A DNA stretch of 64,000 nucleotides, from NCBI GenBank assembly GCA_963930645.1, contig OZ005648.1, positions 149,494,035 through 149,558,034 of the forward strand. The letters run 5' to 3'. Positions within the stretch are counted from its first letter, which is position 1; each line of letters starts with the position of its first letter. The position numbers and the translations under genes are program-made. This stretch comes from Salticus scenicus (taxonomy: Eukaryota; Arthropoda; Arachnida; Araneae; Salticidae). The notes under the pieces were generated by a model. The model saw nothing but the letters and a program-made list of their open reading frames with translations. It had not been told where the DNA came from and ran no database searches. This document shows, piece by piece, positions 11,003 through 21,702 of the stretch.

Positions 11003-11659
11003 TCCTTCAAGCAAGAGCTAAACTTATCAACTAACAGAATAATTTTATTTTTATGAAACAATCTGAAACTAAAAATATGAAAGCTAAAATTAATCATGCT
11101 ATCCTCACCAATGCAAAGGCATATTTTTTCTGAAGGGTTTTCAGAAACCTGGACAAATAAAATATTCATATATTGTTAAAATGTTGCTCTTTTGTACTTT
11201 TTAACAAAAGGTTTTATTTATTATATTTAAAAAAGAATAGATAAAATATGCTTTTTTCTGAACCTACGAATCCCATGTAATCGATAAAGACATGTACATA
11301 CTTTTAAACTTATTTGCTTCTCTCAAGTATATTGCTTACAACAAGAACGTATTTCACTATAATTTTACATAACGTGCAGAGAAATCGAAAAAAAAAAAAG
11401 TAAATAGTCATTGTTCGGAAATATATAAATGAATACATTTAATTTCTGATGGAATTCGGCCGTTTGTAGCAAATCGATTTTATGTCAAGAGTGCATTTGA
11501 ATGAAATGAACACAATCTGAAAAAAAAAAAAAAAAAAAAAAAAAAACGCAGAAAAATTGATTTATATATTTGTTACTTGTTATAACTTCAAAACTAATAA
11601 TTAAAGCAAATGAAACCGACAGGTATGCATAATACGAATGAGAGATAAAATGATACCTA
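9973..11659. other. AT-rich non-coding stretch with microsatellites
   Basis: Holds (GT)n at 10506-10528, poly(T) near 10585-10600 and 10710-10720, poly(A) near 10735-10751, 10971-10999 and 11520-11546. No gene recognised. If the exon at 9881-9972 is real, its promoter would be in 9990-10150; there is no convincing TATA box there. Confidence 0.45.
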
Positions 11660-11808
11660 CACTGTAAAAAATACGTCCTATTTGCTGCCAGAAATTCTCT
11701 GTAATTTGAGAAAATACGTTCTGATAACGTAATTTTTTCGTAAATTACGCGTATTTTCTCAAATTACAGAGAATTTCTGGCAGCAAATAGGACATATTTT
11801 TTACGGTG
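11660..11808. mobile_element. 149-bp foldback MITE with TA target duplication
   Basis: The left arm (CACTGTAAAAAATACGTCCT onward) and the right arm are nearly perfect reverse complements over about 60 bp, with a short AT-rich centre. TA flanks both ends (11658-11659 and 11809-11810). Only a few mismatches separate the arms, so it inserted recently or the hairpin has been corrected. Confidence 0.85.
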
Positions 11809-11821
11809 TATGTACATTTTT

Positions 11822-12831
11822 ACTTTCCGAACACTATAGTGAGGAAAGTATTGTAATCATGTCAAAAATCCGAATTCGAGATTTTGATGTTTCTATACGT
11901 TTTGAGGTCCCCTGAGTCCGTTTTCACTACTTTTACGATGATGTATGTATGTGTGTGTGTATGTGTGTATGTGTGTATGTGTGTATGTCTGTGAGTGAAC
12001 ACGCTAGCGTCTAAACGCTTTGTTCGATTAACCTGAAAGTTGGTACGCATATTGTAAGTCACCATAGTACGAACCCTATAGATTTTGGTGAATCTAGCAC
12101 TTATAGTTTTTTTACAGGGACACAAAGAAAAATTCTTTATCATTATGGCCTATGGGAGCAAAATCTTAAAAGTGCGATAGCATCTAAACGCCTTATTCAA
12201 TTGAGCAAAAATTTTATACACATATTATAGATCACAAATACTCAATCTGTATAGATTTTGGAGAATCTAGCACTCATAGTTTTTTTACAGGGACACAAAG
12301 AAAAAGTCTTTATCATTATGCCTATGGGGCCAAATTTTTAAAAATGTGATAGCGTCTAAACGCCTTATTAATCCGAGCAAAAAAATTTGTACACATGTCA
12401 TATATAGATCACAGTTGAACTAACTGTATAGATTTTGGTGAATCTAGCACTTACAGTTTTTTTACAGGGACACAAAGAAAAATTCTTTATCATTATGGCT
12501 TATGGGACAAAATTTTTAAAAGTACGATAGCATCTAAACGCCTTATTGTATTCAGCTGAAAACTTACATGAGTATTATAAATCACTGTTGCACTAACTAT
12601 AAGCATTTTGGTGAATCTAGCATTTATAGGTTTTTACAGGGACACAACAAAAATTTCTTTATCATTATGATCTATGGGCTCAAAGTTCAGTAGCGTTAAA
12701 TAAAACAACGTGTAATAGATGGAGAAAAATACTCAAACACTCTATTATGGTTTTCTCTCTTTTGTTTGTTTAACAACTACTCTTTCTTTACTTTATCTAC
12801 AAAACTGCTAATTACTCAATGTTCGGAAAGT
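11822..12831 (+). mobile_element. ~1-kb repeat (R2) with 172-bp internal tandem units
   Basis: It starts ACTTTCCGAACA and ends TGTTCGGAAAGT, short inverted ends. Near the left end is GAGGAAAGTATTGTAATCAT, then TTTTGAGGTCCCCTGAGTCC and a (GT)n tract at 11945-11990. Four internal units follow, marked by CTAAACGC at 12011, 12184, 12356 and 12534 (173, 172 and 178 bp), each with TTTTTTACAGGGACACAAAG. An inverted partial copy lies at 55990-56280. The Class and mobility are unknown. Confidence 0.65.
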
Positions 12832-13550
12832 CGAGTGGAGTCACTCCAGATTTGTAATTTAGTAATTAGCTTTATTACACTCTACGAAGTACTTAATAAA
12901 AATCTACATAAAACTTTCTTTTTAAACGTAATATAATAAACATATGCTTTGTATTCTATTATGATTTTCTAGCAACGAAATCCGAATGAGGGAAAAATTT
13001 CAAATTCAAAATCGAAATGTACAAAATTCGGCCTGATGCTGCCTGTGTGCAAGGCAGCCTCAGGCTAAAGTTTAAAGTTTGTTAAAGAAGCCATTTTTTA
13101 ATTCATGAAATCAATGATGGTAGTGAATCAACGAAGGCTTTTCCCGCTTCGCTAGTAACTATATTTAAAGGAAAATCTTTTCAATATCGTTTTACAAACA
13201 AAAATAAAATTTAAAGAAATCGAGAATTTGCTTTAAAGCCCGCTTTGGTTTCCCAGTGGTTTTATTATTAGTATTATTATTATTTTGTTTGTTTGTTTCT
13301 TTCTTTTCGTTTCCTTTCCCTTTTCTTTCCATATTTGCTGAATACGATTCTTTGTTTTTCAATATCACATGATTGAGCTGACGACTATTTTATTTATTTA
13401 ACGTTCATTTATATTTCCATTAATTTTTGGAACTCTCGTGCAACTTTATCTAAATTGTTTTTTAACTCCATTTTCAATATTCATTTTTTTATGTGCATGA
13501 GTAAAATATTTTATATATTTTTATTTTTCTCGAGAAAGCATATTTCATTT
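12832..13550. other. Non-coding spacer with small repeat fragments
   Basis: Contains a fragment ending CTTTTCCCGCTTCGCTAG near 13136-13157, which resembles the edge of the element at 5587. A C/T-rich stretch lies at 13290-13330. No gene seen. Confidence 0.45.
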
Positions 13551-13605
13551 TATTAAAACCCGAATAAACTACTACGTCAGAAACGCCAAAGAAAAATATT
13601 TGAGA

Positions 13606-13651
13606 TGCATACAGCTGTTTCGGTAGCCTTAAGCATACCGTCCTCAGTGCA
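13606..13651 (-). ncRNA. Hammerhead-ribozyme-like motif in the PLE 3' end
   Basis: Read on the minus strand: TGCA, then CTGAGGA (core CUGANGA), a helix GGTA/TACC closed by a ~10-nt loop, then GAAAC, loop AGCT, GTA (possible NUH cleavage triplet) and TGCA, which can pair with the first TGCA as stem I. This is a type I hammerhead layout with a two-pair stem III. Hammerhead motifs in PLEs are documented (Cervera and De la Pena). Weak point: the C next to the core A faces another C at the base of helix II. Catalysis is unproven. Confidence 0.5.
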
Positions 13652-13976
13652 AAAAGAATTCTGAAACTGCAGAAGTGCACGTATATATAGGAGAGGAACC
13701 GAATTTAGTTCAACCAATAGGATTACGGGAAAGGTGGGGAGTGTGGCCAATAGGAATTTAAGAATGTTAGCTGTGTAAACAGTAGAAAAATTAAGAAAAT
13801 GTGGACTGAATGTAAAATTTCCAACAATCAGACAAATAGGGAGCAGCGAAATCACAATTTACAAGGTTTTTAAAATTTTTATAAATATGAAAAGCTTCAA
13901 AGAAATCGAGTTCATGAATGGATTTAGGTCTGCAAATTATTTTAGCTGAATTAAATTTAAAATTATGATTTTCCTC

Positions 13977-14762
13977 CTAGCAATGTTTAGAAATAGCCGA
14001 TTTATTGGTTTCTTGTTTGCGGACGTAATTCATATGCTCTTTTAGACGAAATTTAAGACTGCGTTTAGTTTGGCCAGTATATGATAAAACACACTCACAA
14101 GAAATACTATAAATGACCCAAGAATTATGCATATCAATGGGATCTTTTAACTGAGAAAAGTTGAGTTTATCGGAAGTCGAAAATATTATTTTAAAATCAT
14201 ATTGTTTGAGAATTTTAGCTATGGTTTGACTGGATTTAGGAAAATAGGTTAAAACTATACTGATATTAGAAGTGACTGATTTAGTAGATGAAATACGAGG
14301 GAGTACTAATTTTTGGATGGCTTTGTCTATAATGGAAGGGTCATAACCTCTGTCAATTGCAATGACTTTCAGGTATTTAATTTCAGATTTAAAAAAAATA
14401 GGATTTGAACAATTAAAGGCACGGTTTACAATAGTATAGAAAGCAGCCATTTTTTGGTTAGATGGGTGACATGAACGCGCATGGGAAGGAAGGGAGACTG
14501 CAAAATTTTTACGATAGACGGTGGTTGAAAATCCATTTACAGTGCGAGAGACGATGGTATCAAGGAACGGAAGGGAGCCATTATTTTCTATTTCATATGT
14601 AAACTGGATATTACTGTCAATTGAATTTAAAGTTTCTAAGACATGATCAATATTGTAACGAGAAATGTCGATAAGCGTGAAGGTGTCGTCAACGTAGCGG
14701 GTCCAAAAAGGAAAGAATATTTTCTTAACCTTCCAACGGGCGCGCGTATATGAGAGATACAC
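13977..14762 (-). pseudogene. PLE fragment: RT palm/thumb plus GIY-YIG endonuclease
   Basis: The largest surviving PLE piece, 261 codons, though the first dozen or so derive from the inserted element rather than the retroelement. FFPFWTRYVDDTFTLID holds the YVDD motif of the reverse transcriptase active site. LPFLDTIVSRT and ARSCHPSNQK follow in the thumb/connection. Near the C end, IYSISCECVLSYTGQTKRS resembles the GIY-YIG core (here IYS...YTGQT), followed by R-LKEH. PLEs use RT plus this nuclease for target-primed integration in the nucleus. The piece ends at a stop after SAISKHC. The start is cut off by the insertion at 14725-15335. Confidence 0.85.
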
Positions 14763-15335
14763 TAGTGGTGAATCTCGTTTATATCTTAAAGTCAGAGAGC
14801 ATTTGGAACACTTATCTTTGGCTATTCACTCAGTATACATTGACATATTTTTAGTTATCTTTTTAACATCGAGACAATGATATGAAGCATTATATTTGCT
14901 ATTTGTATTTGAAAAATACGCGCGACCGTTCATGTAATGTTTAGTTATATTTGATTTTTTTTTCCGCTGTTTAAAATGATATTTTGTTGTTTTTGTTTTA
15001 AATATTATTATTTTAAATATTTTTAAAATTAATTATCTTTTAACTTTACACTTTTTATTAAAAGTGACAAAATATCAACTATATTATTTATTTTATTTTC
15101 AAATAATTCCGATGTTTCTTTGATTACTTTATATTGATTGTGTGCTTTCAGTTTCATTCTTTCAGTTTTTTTTAATGAATAAAAGTTCCAATTGAATGTT
15201 CTTATTAATCGTCAAATGGTTATAGTATAATTAAAATTTTCAGATACTTTAAAATGCATATTTTTAAGTAGTGTATGTGAAAAATACGCGCGACCTTTAA
15301 TGTTCGTATAAGCAGCACGCCCGCTGGAAGGTTAA
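14725..15335. mobile_element. TTAA-flanked (piggyBac-type) MITE inside the PLE
   Basis: Left end TTAACCTTCCAACGGGCG and right end CGCCCGCTGGAAGGTTAA are inverted repeats of about 20 bp, each with TTAA at the outer edge, the target duplication of piggyBac elements. It is 611 bp with no ORF. Inside, AAAAATACGCGCGACC occurs twice in direct orientation (14909 and 15279), near either end. It splits the PLE reverse transcriptase between the GLAMGSP and YVDD blocks, so it is younger than the PLE. Confidence 0.8.
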
Positions 15336-15598
15336 AAAGCTTGCTTTTGAAATAGTGCATGTAAATATCTGCGAGAATTGGGGAGAGAGGGGGAACCCAT
15401 GGCTAAACCTTCAGACTGACGATAGAATTTATTTTGGAAAGAAAAAGTGGTTTGTGATAAACAAATGCGGGTAAGAGAAATTAATTCTTGTATTTCAAAA
15501 GATGTGAAAGGAAACTCTTTTAATCTATTTTCGAGACAGCAGAGAGCGCCACTTATTGGAATATTAGTGAAAAGAGATTTTACATCAAAAGAAACCAT
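15332..15598 (-). pseudogene. PLE fragment: RT palm, first catalytic block
   Basis: MVSFDVKSLFTNIP carries the first catalytic aspartate region of the RT (SFDV), and GLAMGSPSLPN corresponds to the conserved GLPMGSPLSP-type block. It is interrupted at its 3' side by the TTAA-flanked insertion. Its 5' side is joined to the next piece (15606-15854) only through a frameshift near 15600. Confidence 0.8.
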
Positions 15599-15605
15599 AG
15601 TGAAA

Positions 15606-15953
15606 TTAGTGTGAGGGCAGTTTTAAATATTTTTTTGCAAATTTTATGGAATTCTTAACAGTATAACTATTAGCAGCAAGAAGGGGAGCAAAAATTGTGA
15701 TGAGGAATTCATCTAAATTATAGGAAGTAGTACCGATATTAGAGAATATGGAACGAAATGGAATATTGGGTTTGTGAACTTCCGGTAAAGCATAAAATCT
15801 GGCAAAATTGGCAATAGAAAGGATAAGATGAGATTTAGTCGAGTCCAATAACAAGGTGTAAGATTCTATAGCAGATTTAATTTTATTTAATTCTTGAGGA
15901 GAGGGGTCACGGGGCAGAGGAATGTATGGACCATCATTAATTAGTTCGGTAAC
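15606..15953 (-). pseudogene. PLE fragment: RT fingers
   Basis: In the same frame as the piece upstream (15957-16436) but separated from it by one TAA at 15954-15956. It contains PLPRDPSPQELN and FYALPEVHKPNIPFRSIFS, the latter matching the PLE signature FYGLPKVHK..PLRPI.S. It ends at a stop just before the frameshift leading into SFDVKSLFTN. Confidence 0.8.
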
Positions 15954-15956
15954 ACT

Positions 15957-16436
15957 TTAGATGTATTGTTTTTTATCCAAAATAACAATCTGACCACCTT
16001 TATCAGCTTTAGTAATGATGATATTTTCATTAATTTTAATTCCTTCAAGGCGTTTTTTTTCTGCAGGGCTGAGATTTGATTTAAAATTTTTAGAGTTGAA
16101 ATTGGCATTATTAAGGATTAAATGACGAATATTTTCTTTCTGTTGGTCAGTCAGTCGAGAATTTTTGAAAGCTTTTTCAACCGGTGCAATTAACTGAGGA
16201 AAAGAAGGAGGTTTAGAAATGGCAAAATTTGAATTGAGTTTGAGAACAGAATATTGATTATTGGAAATTTCAGAATTGGAAAGATTAACGATTGCATTTT
16301 TATTGACAACAGGAAAGTCGTTCGAATGAATAGGACTCTGTGAATTGCGAAGCCGGGTGAATTTATCATGTAATTTAATTGAGTGTTTACGAGAGCGATT
16401 TTCACAATAAATCCAGGAATTGCGATCGATCAACAT
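15957..16436 (-). pseudogene. PLE fragment: N-terminal RT region
   Basis: 159 codons. The C end NIIITKADKGGQIVILDKK matches the first conserved RT block of PLEs (TKADKGN.VVI). The middle, with LTDQQKENIRHLI and LSPAEKKRLEGIK, is helical and charged as in the family. The stop at its C end is a single in-frame TAA, so the original protein ran on. Confidence 0.8.
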
Positions 16437-16564
16437 AAAATTAGGACGTTAAAAAGCTAACTTTAAGTGGAAAAATAATAAATCTTTTACAATTTTGGCG
16501 ATGTTGGTACGAGTTTTCTTAATAATGCACGGAAAATATTAAAATGAGACCCGAGTACTGCTTT

Positions 16565-16671
16565 CCCTAACAGCACTCTTATCCATAGTACATCCTGAGG
16601 ATGCTCCTTGGATGTACCTTCATCCATAGGGTATCCTGAGGATGTCTTGTGGATGAGATGTGCTGTTAGGG
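16565..16671. mobile_element. 107-bp foldback MITE inside the PLE
   Basis: CCCTAACAGCACTCTTATCC at the left and GATGAGATGTGCTGTTAGGG at the right are inverted ends. Inside, the words ATCCTGAGGATG and GGATGTAC make further small palindromes. It interrupts the N-terminal part of the PLE. No target duplication is clear. Confidence 0.65.
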
Positions 16672-16850
16672 TTGTTTACAAAACTGGAACCAGAAATATT
16701 GCATTTCAGTAGAATGAATTTAGGGATGATGCGGTGTTTCTTGCACTGTAAAAGGAACTTCAGACGGTTGAGGGCACGAAACTTTTTAGTACGTAAACGG
16801 TAGAAACGATTAGCTAATTTGCACCTTGTGAAATGAAGAAAATGGCTCAA
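16620..16850 (-). pseudogene. PLE fragment: basic N-terminus
   Basis: Rich in Lys and Arg (KLANRFYRLRTKKFRALNRL), typical of the region ahead of the PLE reverse transcriptase. Its last third is not retroelement sequence: it runs into the foldback MITE at 16565-16671. Further stops lie between here and 16437. Confidence 0.55.
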
Positions 16851-17010
16851 AATATTACTGACCTAGTCCCCTACTCATATGAGGCTTCTCAGACCTGGTT
16901 GCTCAGTAACAATATGAGCAGAAGACCAATAACACAACTAAGCCCGTATAAGTTGAACAAATAATAACAGAAGACTTGGCGTTGGAATGTTTTCGGGTTT
17001 TAATATTCCA

Positions 17011-17513
17011 ACGCCAACAAATTGAGAAATTAAACGTTTTTTTTTTTTCCAAATTGCAATGCGAAAGAAAACGGCATGTGAAAGGTAATTTTATAGTACG
17101 TGGATTAAGCACAGTTATCTGTAGTAGAAACCTAGACCTGAGAGAACTATCCAATACGAGGTTGTACCTTAGCTTGTATATTCATGTGAGCTTCTAAGAA
17201 ACCTTGGCAAACGCTGAACACTTAGGCATACAAGCATGACATAAAATCGAATCCGATACCTCTTGTCAAAGAGTTCTCAGAGTAGATCTCTCGACCACTG
17301 CTTAAGCAAGCGTGCGAACTGGAAATTTGGCTTTAGGCGGCCACGTTTCTCATCCAGGCAAGATAACCGTAAGGTAAAAAGCAAATGTTTAAAATATAGA
17401 TTTGCATCATGCTCAGAACTTAGAAAAGGTTCAAAAATGTGTTTAGCAAAATAGCTTCCTTAAAAGCAGTGCAGCGACAAGTAAACAAAGCAGATTAAAA
17501 GCCATATAGTTTG

Positions 17514-17548
<35 letters not shown>

Positions 17549-19224
17549 GAATAATTTAATACCATTATAACACTCAGCAGACAAAAGATAGATGAAGATA
17601 CCAACATTTAATTAAATTTTAATTGAGATTTATTTCGAATAAAAATTGTCCCGGTAATAATTTAATTTGAGTACCAATGATTAGTAAAAGCATGTTAAAG
17701 TATTTACGTAGAAGAGAAATGACACTAACATAACTCATAAGCCTAACGAGGAGATAATTTGCAAAAACCATAATATAATAGTAACAGTGAACATTAGGGA
17801 ATGGAGAAAAGGATAAAATTACCAATGAGTTCCGATAATAGAAGAAGAAAAAAAAAAAAAAAAAAGGTAATTCATGAATTGAAAATTGGAATTTTAAATG
17901 CTGAAAAATCAAAATGTTCACTCATCAGGAAACTTGCATTTCTATGAGCATATGCAAGATTTCGGAAAAATGTATAGCTAATTTAAGCAAATATACAGAT
18001 TAAGTCTCTATCTTGCAACGAAACAAAATAAAAAAGAAAATTAAATTGAACTTTATCACATACCAAAATTGAAACAAGGAATAAGTATTTTAAGCAATCC
18101 ACATGTTAAATGGTACATACGGAGATAGTTTAAATAAACAAGTTGCCAATCGAACAATAGTAAAAAAATAAGATTAAAAGTATAGAAACGATAATTCGAT
18201 TTAGGTGCAACTGAATTACATTAATTGAATGCATTAATTGATAGTTTTTAATCTTTAAAAAGCTAATAACAATATTAAAAAGGTGATTTTTAATTTTTAA
18301 TTATATATATATATATGATATATATGTATCTATATATATCTATCTATATATATATATATATATATATATATTAAGGAGATAAATAAATAAATAAATAAAT
18401 AAATAGTTGACCAATAATTTAAAATATATATCAGTTAATTATTAGGTTGAGCTGGTTTTCTATGATAAGTCAAGTTTAATGTACTTCGAGCTGACATAAA
18501 ACGCTAATAAGACGACGAAAAAGTGTACGACTTAATGAAAATTTCACTTGTAAACAGTGACACATTCCCCGTACATTATAGTACGGATGTTCATAACTTT
18601 TCAAAGTGTCCATCAAATTTTCATGCTCAAGGGACCAATTAACTCAAAATAAAATACAGCCATTTTAAATGTCAGAAAGACTATTTTAGAGGTATCTGAG
18701 ACTTTTCCACAATCAGCATATCAAGGTGATAATGCTTCTTGCTACAGGACATGTGTGGTACGTTTATTTAATTCAAATTATTAAAATTACTTTTCTATTC
18801 TCATGAGCATCTACAATTCTGTTAGTAATCATATATATATATATATTTTTTTTCACTTTAAGTTAAAGTCTACAAATAATATTGTAGAATTTCTTCTTTA
18901 ACAGAACTGGGAATAGTCCTAAAATGTCTAATCTTTAAGAGACGGTGCTTGTGTATGTGTGTGTGGGGAGGGGGGGGGGGGTTCGAAATTTGCAAACTAG
19001 AATTTTGCAAGAACTAGAAAAAAATATTTATGATATTTAGCACAGTAACTGTATTACACCGTGTTATTGTGCATTAAAGCAGTAATTCCTATAAAACTGG
19101 AATTACCCAATAGGGTATACATAATTTTTATACATATTTATATTAAGTAATTGTTTAGATCTAAGATATAAACAGTTTTATTTCATATATTAAAATATTA
19201 CGTGTTTATTTCATACAATCTCTA
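17011..19224. other. Non-coding stretch with AT microsatellites
   Basis: Holds (AT)n at 17517-17544, mixed (AT)n/(CTAT)n at 18302-18371, (AAAT)n near 18383-18402, a poly(A) run near 17849-17865 and GT/G-rich sequence at 18952-18980. No coding region recognised. The 63-codon plus-strand ORF at 17263 has no family resemblance. Confidence 0.5.
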
Positions 19225-19592
19225 TATATAAATGGCTAAGAGAGTTTTTTTTCCAGTAAGTCCGTAGCTGGACGCAAGTTTATTGGCTAAGAGTAATTTT
19301 CTTCTGTTTGTCTGTGTGTTGTTGCCACCAGCTTTTCATACTTTAGTTAATTTAAAAAAATGTCACCAGATTTTCATACGTTAGTTAATTAAAAAAAAAA
19401 TCTAATTGTCCGATCGATAAGTTATGTAAACCAACGCATTCAGAAAAAATGTCCCTTTCATTTGTACCTTATTTGTAACGAAATTTTGATTAGATTTTTT
19501 AAAATTAATTAAAATGTGAAAATAATGACCTTGTAAAAGTTTTAAATGTAGACATTTAAAATTTTAATTGTTGCTTAAAACACACACACGCT
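19225..19592. repeat. Dispersed repeat related to 6960-7290 and 35290-35545
   Basis: AAAATCTAATTGTC and the adjoining AACGCATTCAGAAAAAATGTCCCTTTCATTTG are the inverted counterpart of the 7150-7270 repeat. The right half (AATTAATTAAAATGTGAAAATAATGACC...TTAATTGTT) is shared in direct orientation with 35455-35535. It starts at CTCTATATATAAATGGCT, an edge style seen again near 21285 and 35310. Confidence 0.55.

Positions 19593-19673
<81 letters not shown>
19593..19673. repeat. Compound microsatellite (TA)n(GA)n(T)n
   Basis: About 12 TA units, then about 14 GA units, then 29 T, with no spacers. Such a compound tract is prone to slippage and assembly error. Confidence 0.95.
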
Positions 19674-19677
<4 letters not shown>

Positions 19678-19702
19678 ATAAAATGAAATATGAATAATAA
19701 CA

Positions 19703-19932
19703 GGAGACTTGTCGTTGGATTATTAAAACCCGAATAAACTACTACGTCAGAAACGCCAAAGAAAAATATCTGAGATGCATACAGCTGTTTCGGTAGCCTT
19801 AAGCGTACCGTCTTCACTACAAAAAGAATTCTGAATCTGGAGAAGTGCACGTATATATAGGAGAGGGACCGGATTTAGTTCAACCAGTAAGATTACGGGA
19901 AAGGTGGGGAGTGTGGCCAATAGGAATATTAA
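19703..19932 (-). mobile_element. Detached PLE 3' end, second copy
   Basis: About 215 bp nearly identical to 13551-13765, including ATTAAAACCCGAATAAACTA, ACGTCAGAAACGCCAAAG, GTGCACGTATATATAGGAGA and GGAAAGGTGGGGAGTGTGGC. It has no coding part. At its low-coordinate side it begins with CTTGTCGTTGGA, matching the word found at the 5' edge of the full PLE (CTTGGCGTTGGA near 16975). So it looks like a solo or extremely 5'-truncated pseudo-LTR copy. Confidence 0.85.
19776..19821 (-). ncRNA. Second hammerhead-like motif, core mutated
   Basis: The same layout as at 13606-13651, but the core reads GTGAAGA instead of CTGAGGA, and the first stem-I arm is TGTA instead of TGCA. Loss of the invariant core C and of a stem pair predicts a dead ribozyme. 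Helix II (GGTA/TACC) and GAAAC are kept. Confidence 0.4.
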
Positions 19933-20106
19933 TAATAATAATAGGAATATTAATAATTGGAATATTCATTTCTCAACAGTCATTCTTGAGAATTTATTTT
20001 AATACACCCGTAGTAATAAACATAAATTTGAAACGGAAAGGGATTTTTAAATATATGAATGAAATTGTAAATGTCGCACAAAATTTTACTAAAATTCGCG
20101 TTATGA

Positions 20107-20137
<31 letters not shown>

Positions 20138-21651
20138 TTATTTTTAATTCTAATAAACGTACGAAATTCAAACAAATTCTTGCAATGCCTTTTTAATATT
20201 TTATTTATTTATTTATTTTAAAGCGCAAGTACGCATTTTGAATGCAATTTTCAATTCGTTTATTTGTGAAACCATAAAATACGTTATTTAAAGGCTTTAT
20301 CGGGATATTTAGGATAATTTGTTTTTTCTACCACTAATTTTGAATAGAAAATTTTGATAAAAATAAGCCTAAAAATTTTAAAAAAGGAAACTTTTTGTTC
20401 GGAATTAGTGGTGGAAAAATATTCAGTAAAAGCCAAGTCCGTTGAAATGTTGCTTATATGTCATATAAATTTTAAAAGCTGGAAAAAATACGTTAGTATA
20501 TGTTAATTTATGCGCATTCTATTTTATTTTTATTTTTTTGTTTAATTTTTTAAATACAAACAATTCCCCCCTTTTTTTAATAATGAGGATAAAAAAAGGC
20601 TTTTGTAAAATCCCATTACGTAAAATAAAGGGTAAGAGTTTTTATTTTCAGAATGGTTAGATATATAAAAAGAACAAAATATAACAGGCAAAAAAAATCA
20701 CATAAAAAGAATTGCGTTTGTTACGGTACGTTTATTCATTCATTTTATTCCTTCTTTCGTTTTAAGCATGGTGTCATTTTATTTTGTTTCCTTTTTTTCA
20801 ATCTGTTGCTGTGAAACCTGATTAATGATAAGACTGACGATGGCTAGGGGCTTAATCTGCTCTTGGACCAATCACATTCGATGTTCTCTAGCCTAATTTT
20901 ACGTAGAAATTCAATAAGATTACATGTCCGAGTACTAGTGGTTCAAATCTTGTTTTCGTTCCCAAAGACATATTACAGTTCCCATTCGTTTCCTTGATCT
21001 GATTTGTTGTTTGTTACATTTATTTAATGAAATTTTACTTTCAATATATTAGCAGAACAATTTGCTGCAACATGAACTGAAAATTGATGAAGATATTTCT
21101 AAAAAATAGAGAAAAAATGTTTAGAAATTAAATATTTTTCATTTCGCATTTTGACACTGAATAGTTTTTTTTTTTTTTTTTTTTAAATGTGCGATAGGTC
21201 GTACTATAACTTTTAAACAGCGTCGCTGCGAATTTTTATCTACCACTTGAATGAACATGCAATTATTTTTTATTTTAATCTAAATATATAAAGCTGAAAG
21301 CTTGTCATTGTATCTGTCCGCATTTTTAGTCCGGATTATTAGATTTTATTAAAAACTGGTACACATATTAATTAGGACAAAATCTAGTGAATGACGTATT
21401 TTTTAGTTGAATAGGTTAATTGGTTAATCGTATACCAAAGACATTTTAAGAAATGAATACAGTAACCTATGCTAAGGAATGAAACACAGTTACTGCATGC
21501 CTTTATATGGGAAAATAGATAAAAATAAGTCCTGTCGTACTAAATTATATTTAGTTTTGTGCAAAATTTTATATATATTACTCAAAAAACAAAAATAGGC
21601 TTGAGAATTTTATTATTATTATTATTTTATTGACTTCTTTTCAATGAGAGT
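19933..21651. other. AT-rich non-coding stretch
   Basis: (ATT)n and (TTTA)n near 20110-20140 and 20205-20220, and poly(T) at 21166-21183. A short fragment near 21285-21400 begins like the repeat at 19225 (CTAAATATATAAAGCTGAAAGC). No gene recognised. Confidence 0.45.
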
Positions 21652-21702
21652 TGTGAAGGAACGACTTCACATATTTGAAATATGTGAAGTCGTTCCTTCA
21701 CA
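21652..21702. repeat. Perfect 51-nt palindrome, 25-bp arms
   Basis: TGTGAAGGAACGACTTCACA and the following TATTT are followed after a single G by their exact reverse complement. There are no mismatches and only one unpaired base at the centre. Confidence 0.97.

Larger units (their letters stand above)
13551..17010 (-). mobile_element. Penelope-like retroelement, nearly full length, inactive
   Basis: Minus-strand pieces in order: an N-terminal basic part (16620-16850), a part ending in ADKGGQIVILDKK (15957-16436), FYALPEVHKPNIPFRSIFS (15606-15854), SFDVKSLFTNIP and GLAMGSP (15332-15598), then RYVDDTF with the catalytic aspartates and a GIY-YIG-type end, IYSISCECVLSYTGQTKRS (13977-14762). That is the standard PLE order: RT fingers, palm, thumb, then GIY-YIG endonuclease. 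The 3' noncoding end carries a ribozyme-like motif (13606-13651). The 5' end has a similar ATTAAAACCCGAA word (about 16990), as expected of PLE pseudo-LTRs. Breaks: a stop at about 15954-15956, a frameshift near 15600, stops between 16437 and 16620, and two inserted MITEs. Confidence 0.85.

Noticed and set aside
13577..13855. 63- and 92-codon minus-strand ORFs at the PLE 3' end
   Set aside because: They overlap the ribozyme-like noncoding end; the same sequence at 19.7 kb does not preserve the frames.
19845..20147. 100-codon plus-strand ORF starting MHVYIGEG
   Set aside because: Its first part is antisense to the PLE 3' module and the rest is low-complexity Ile-rich sequence from (ATT)n.
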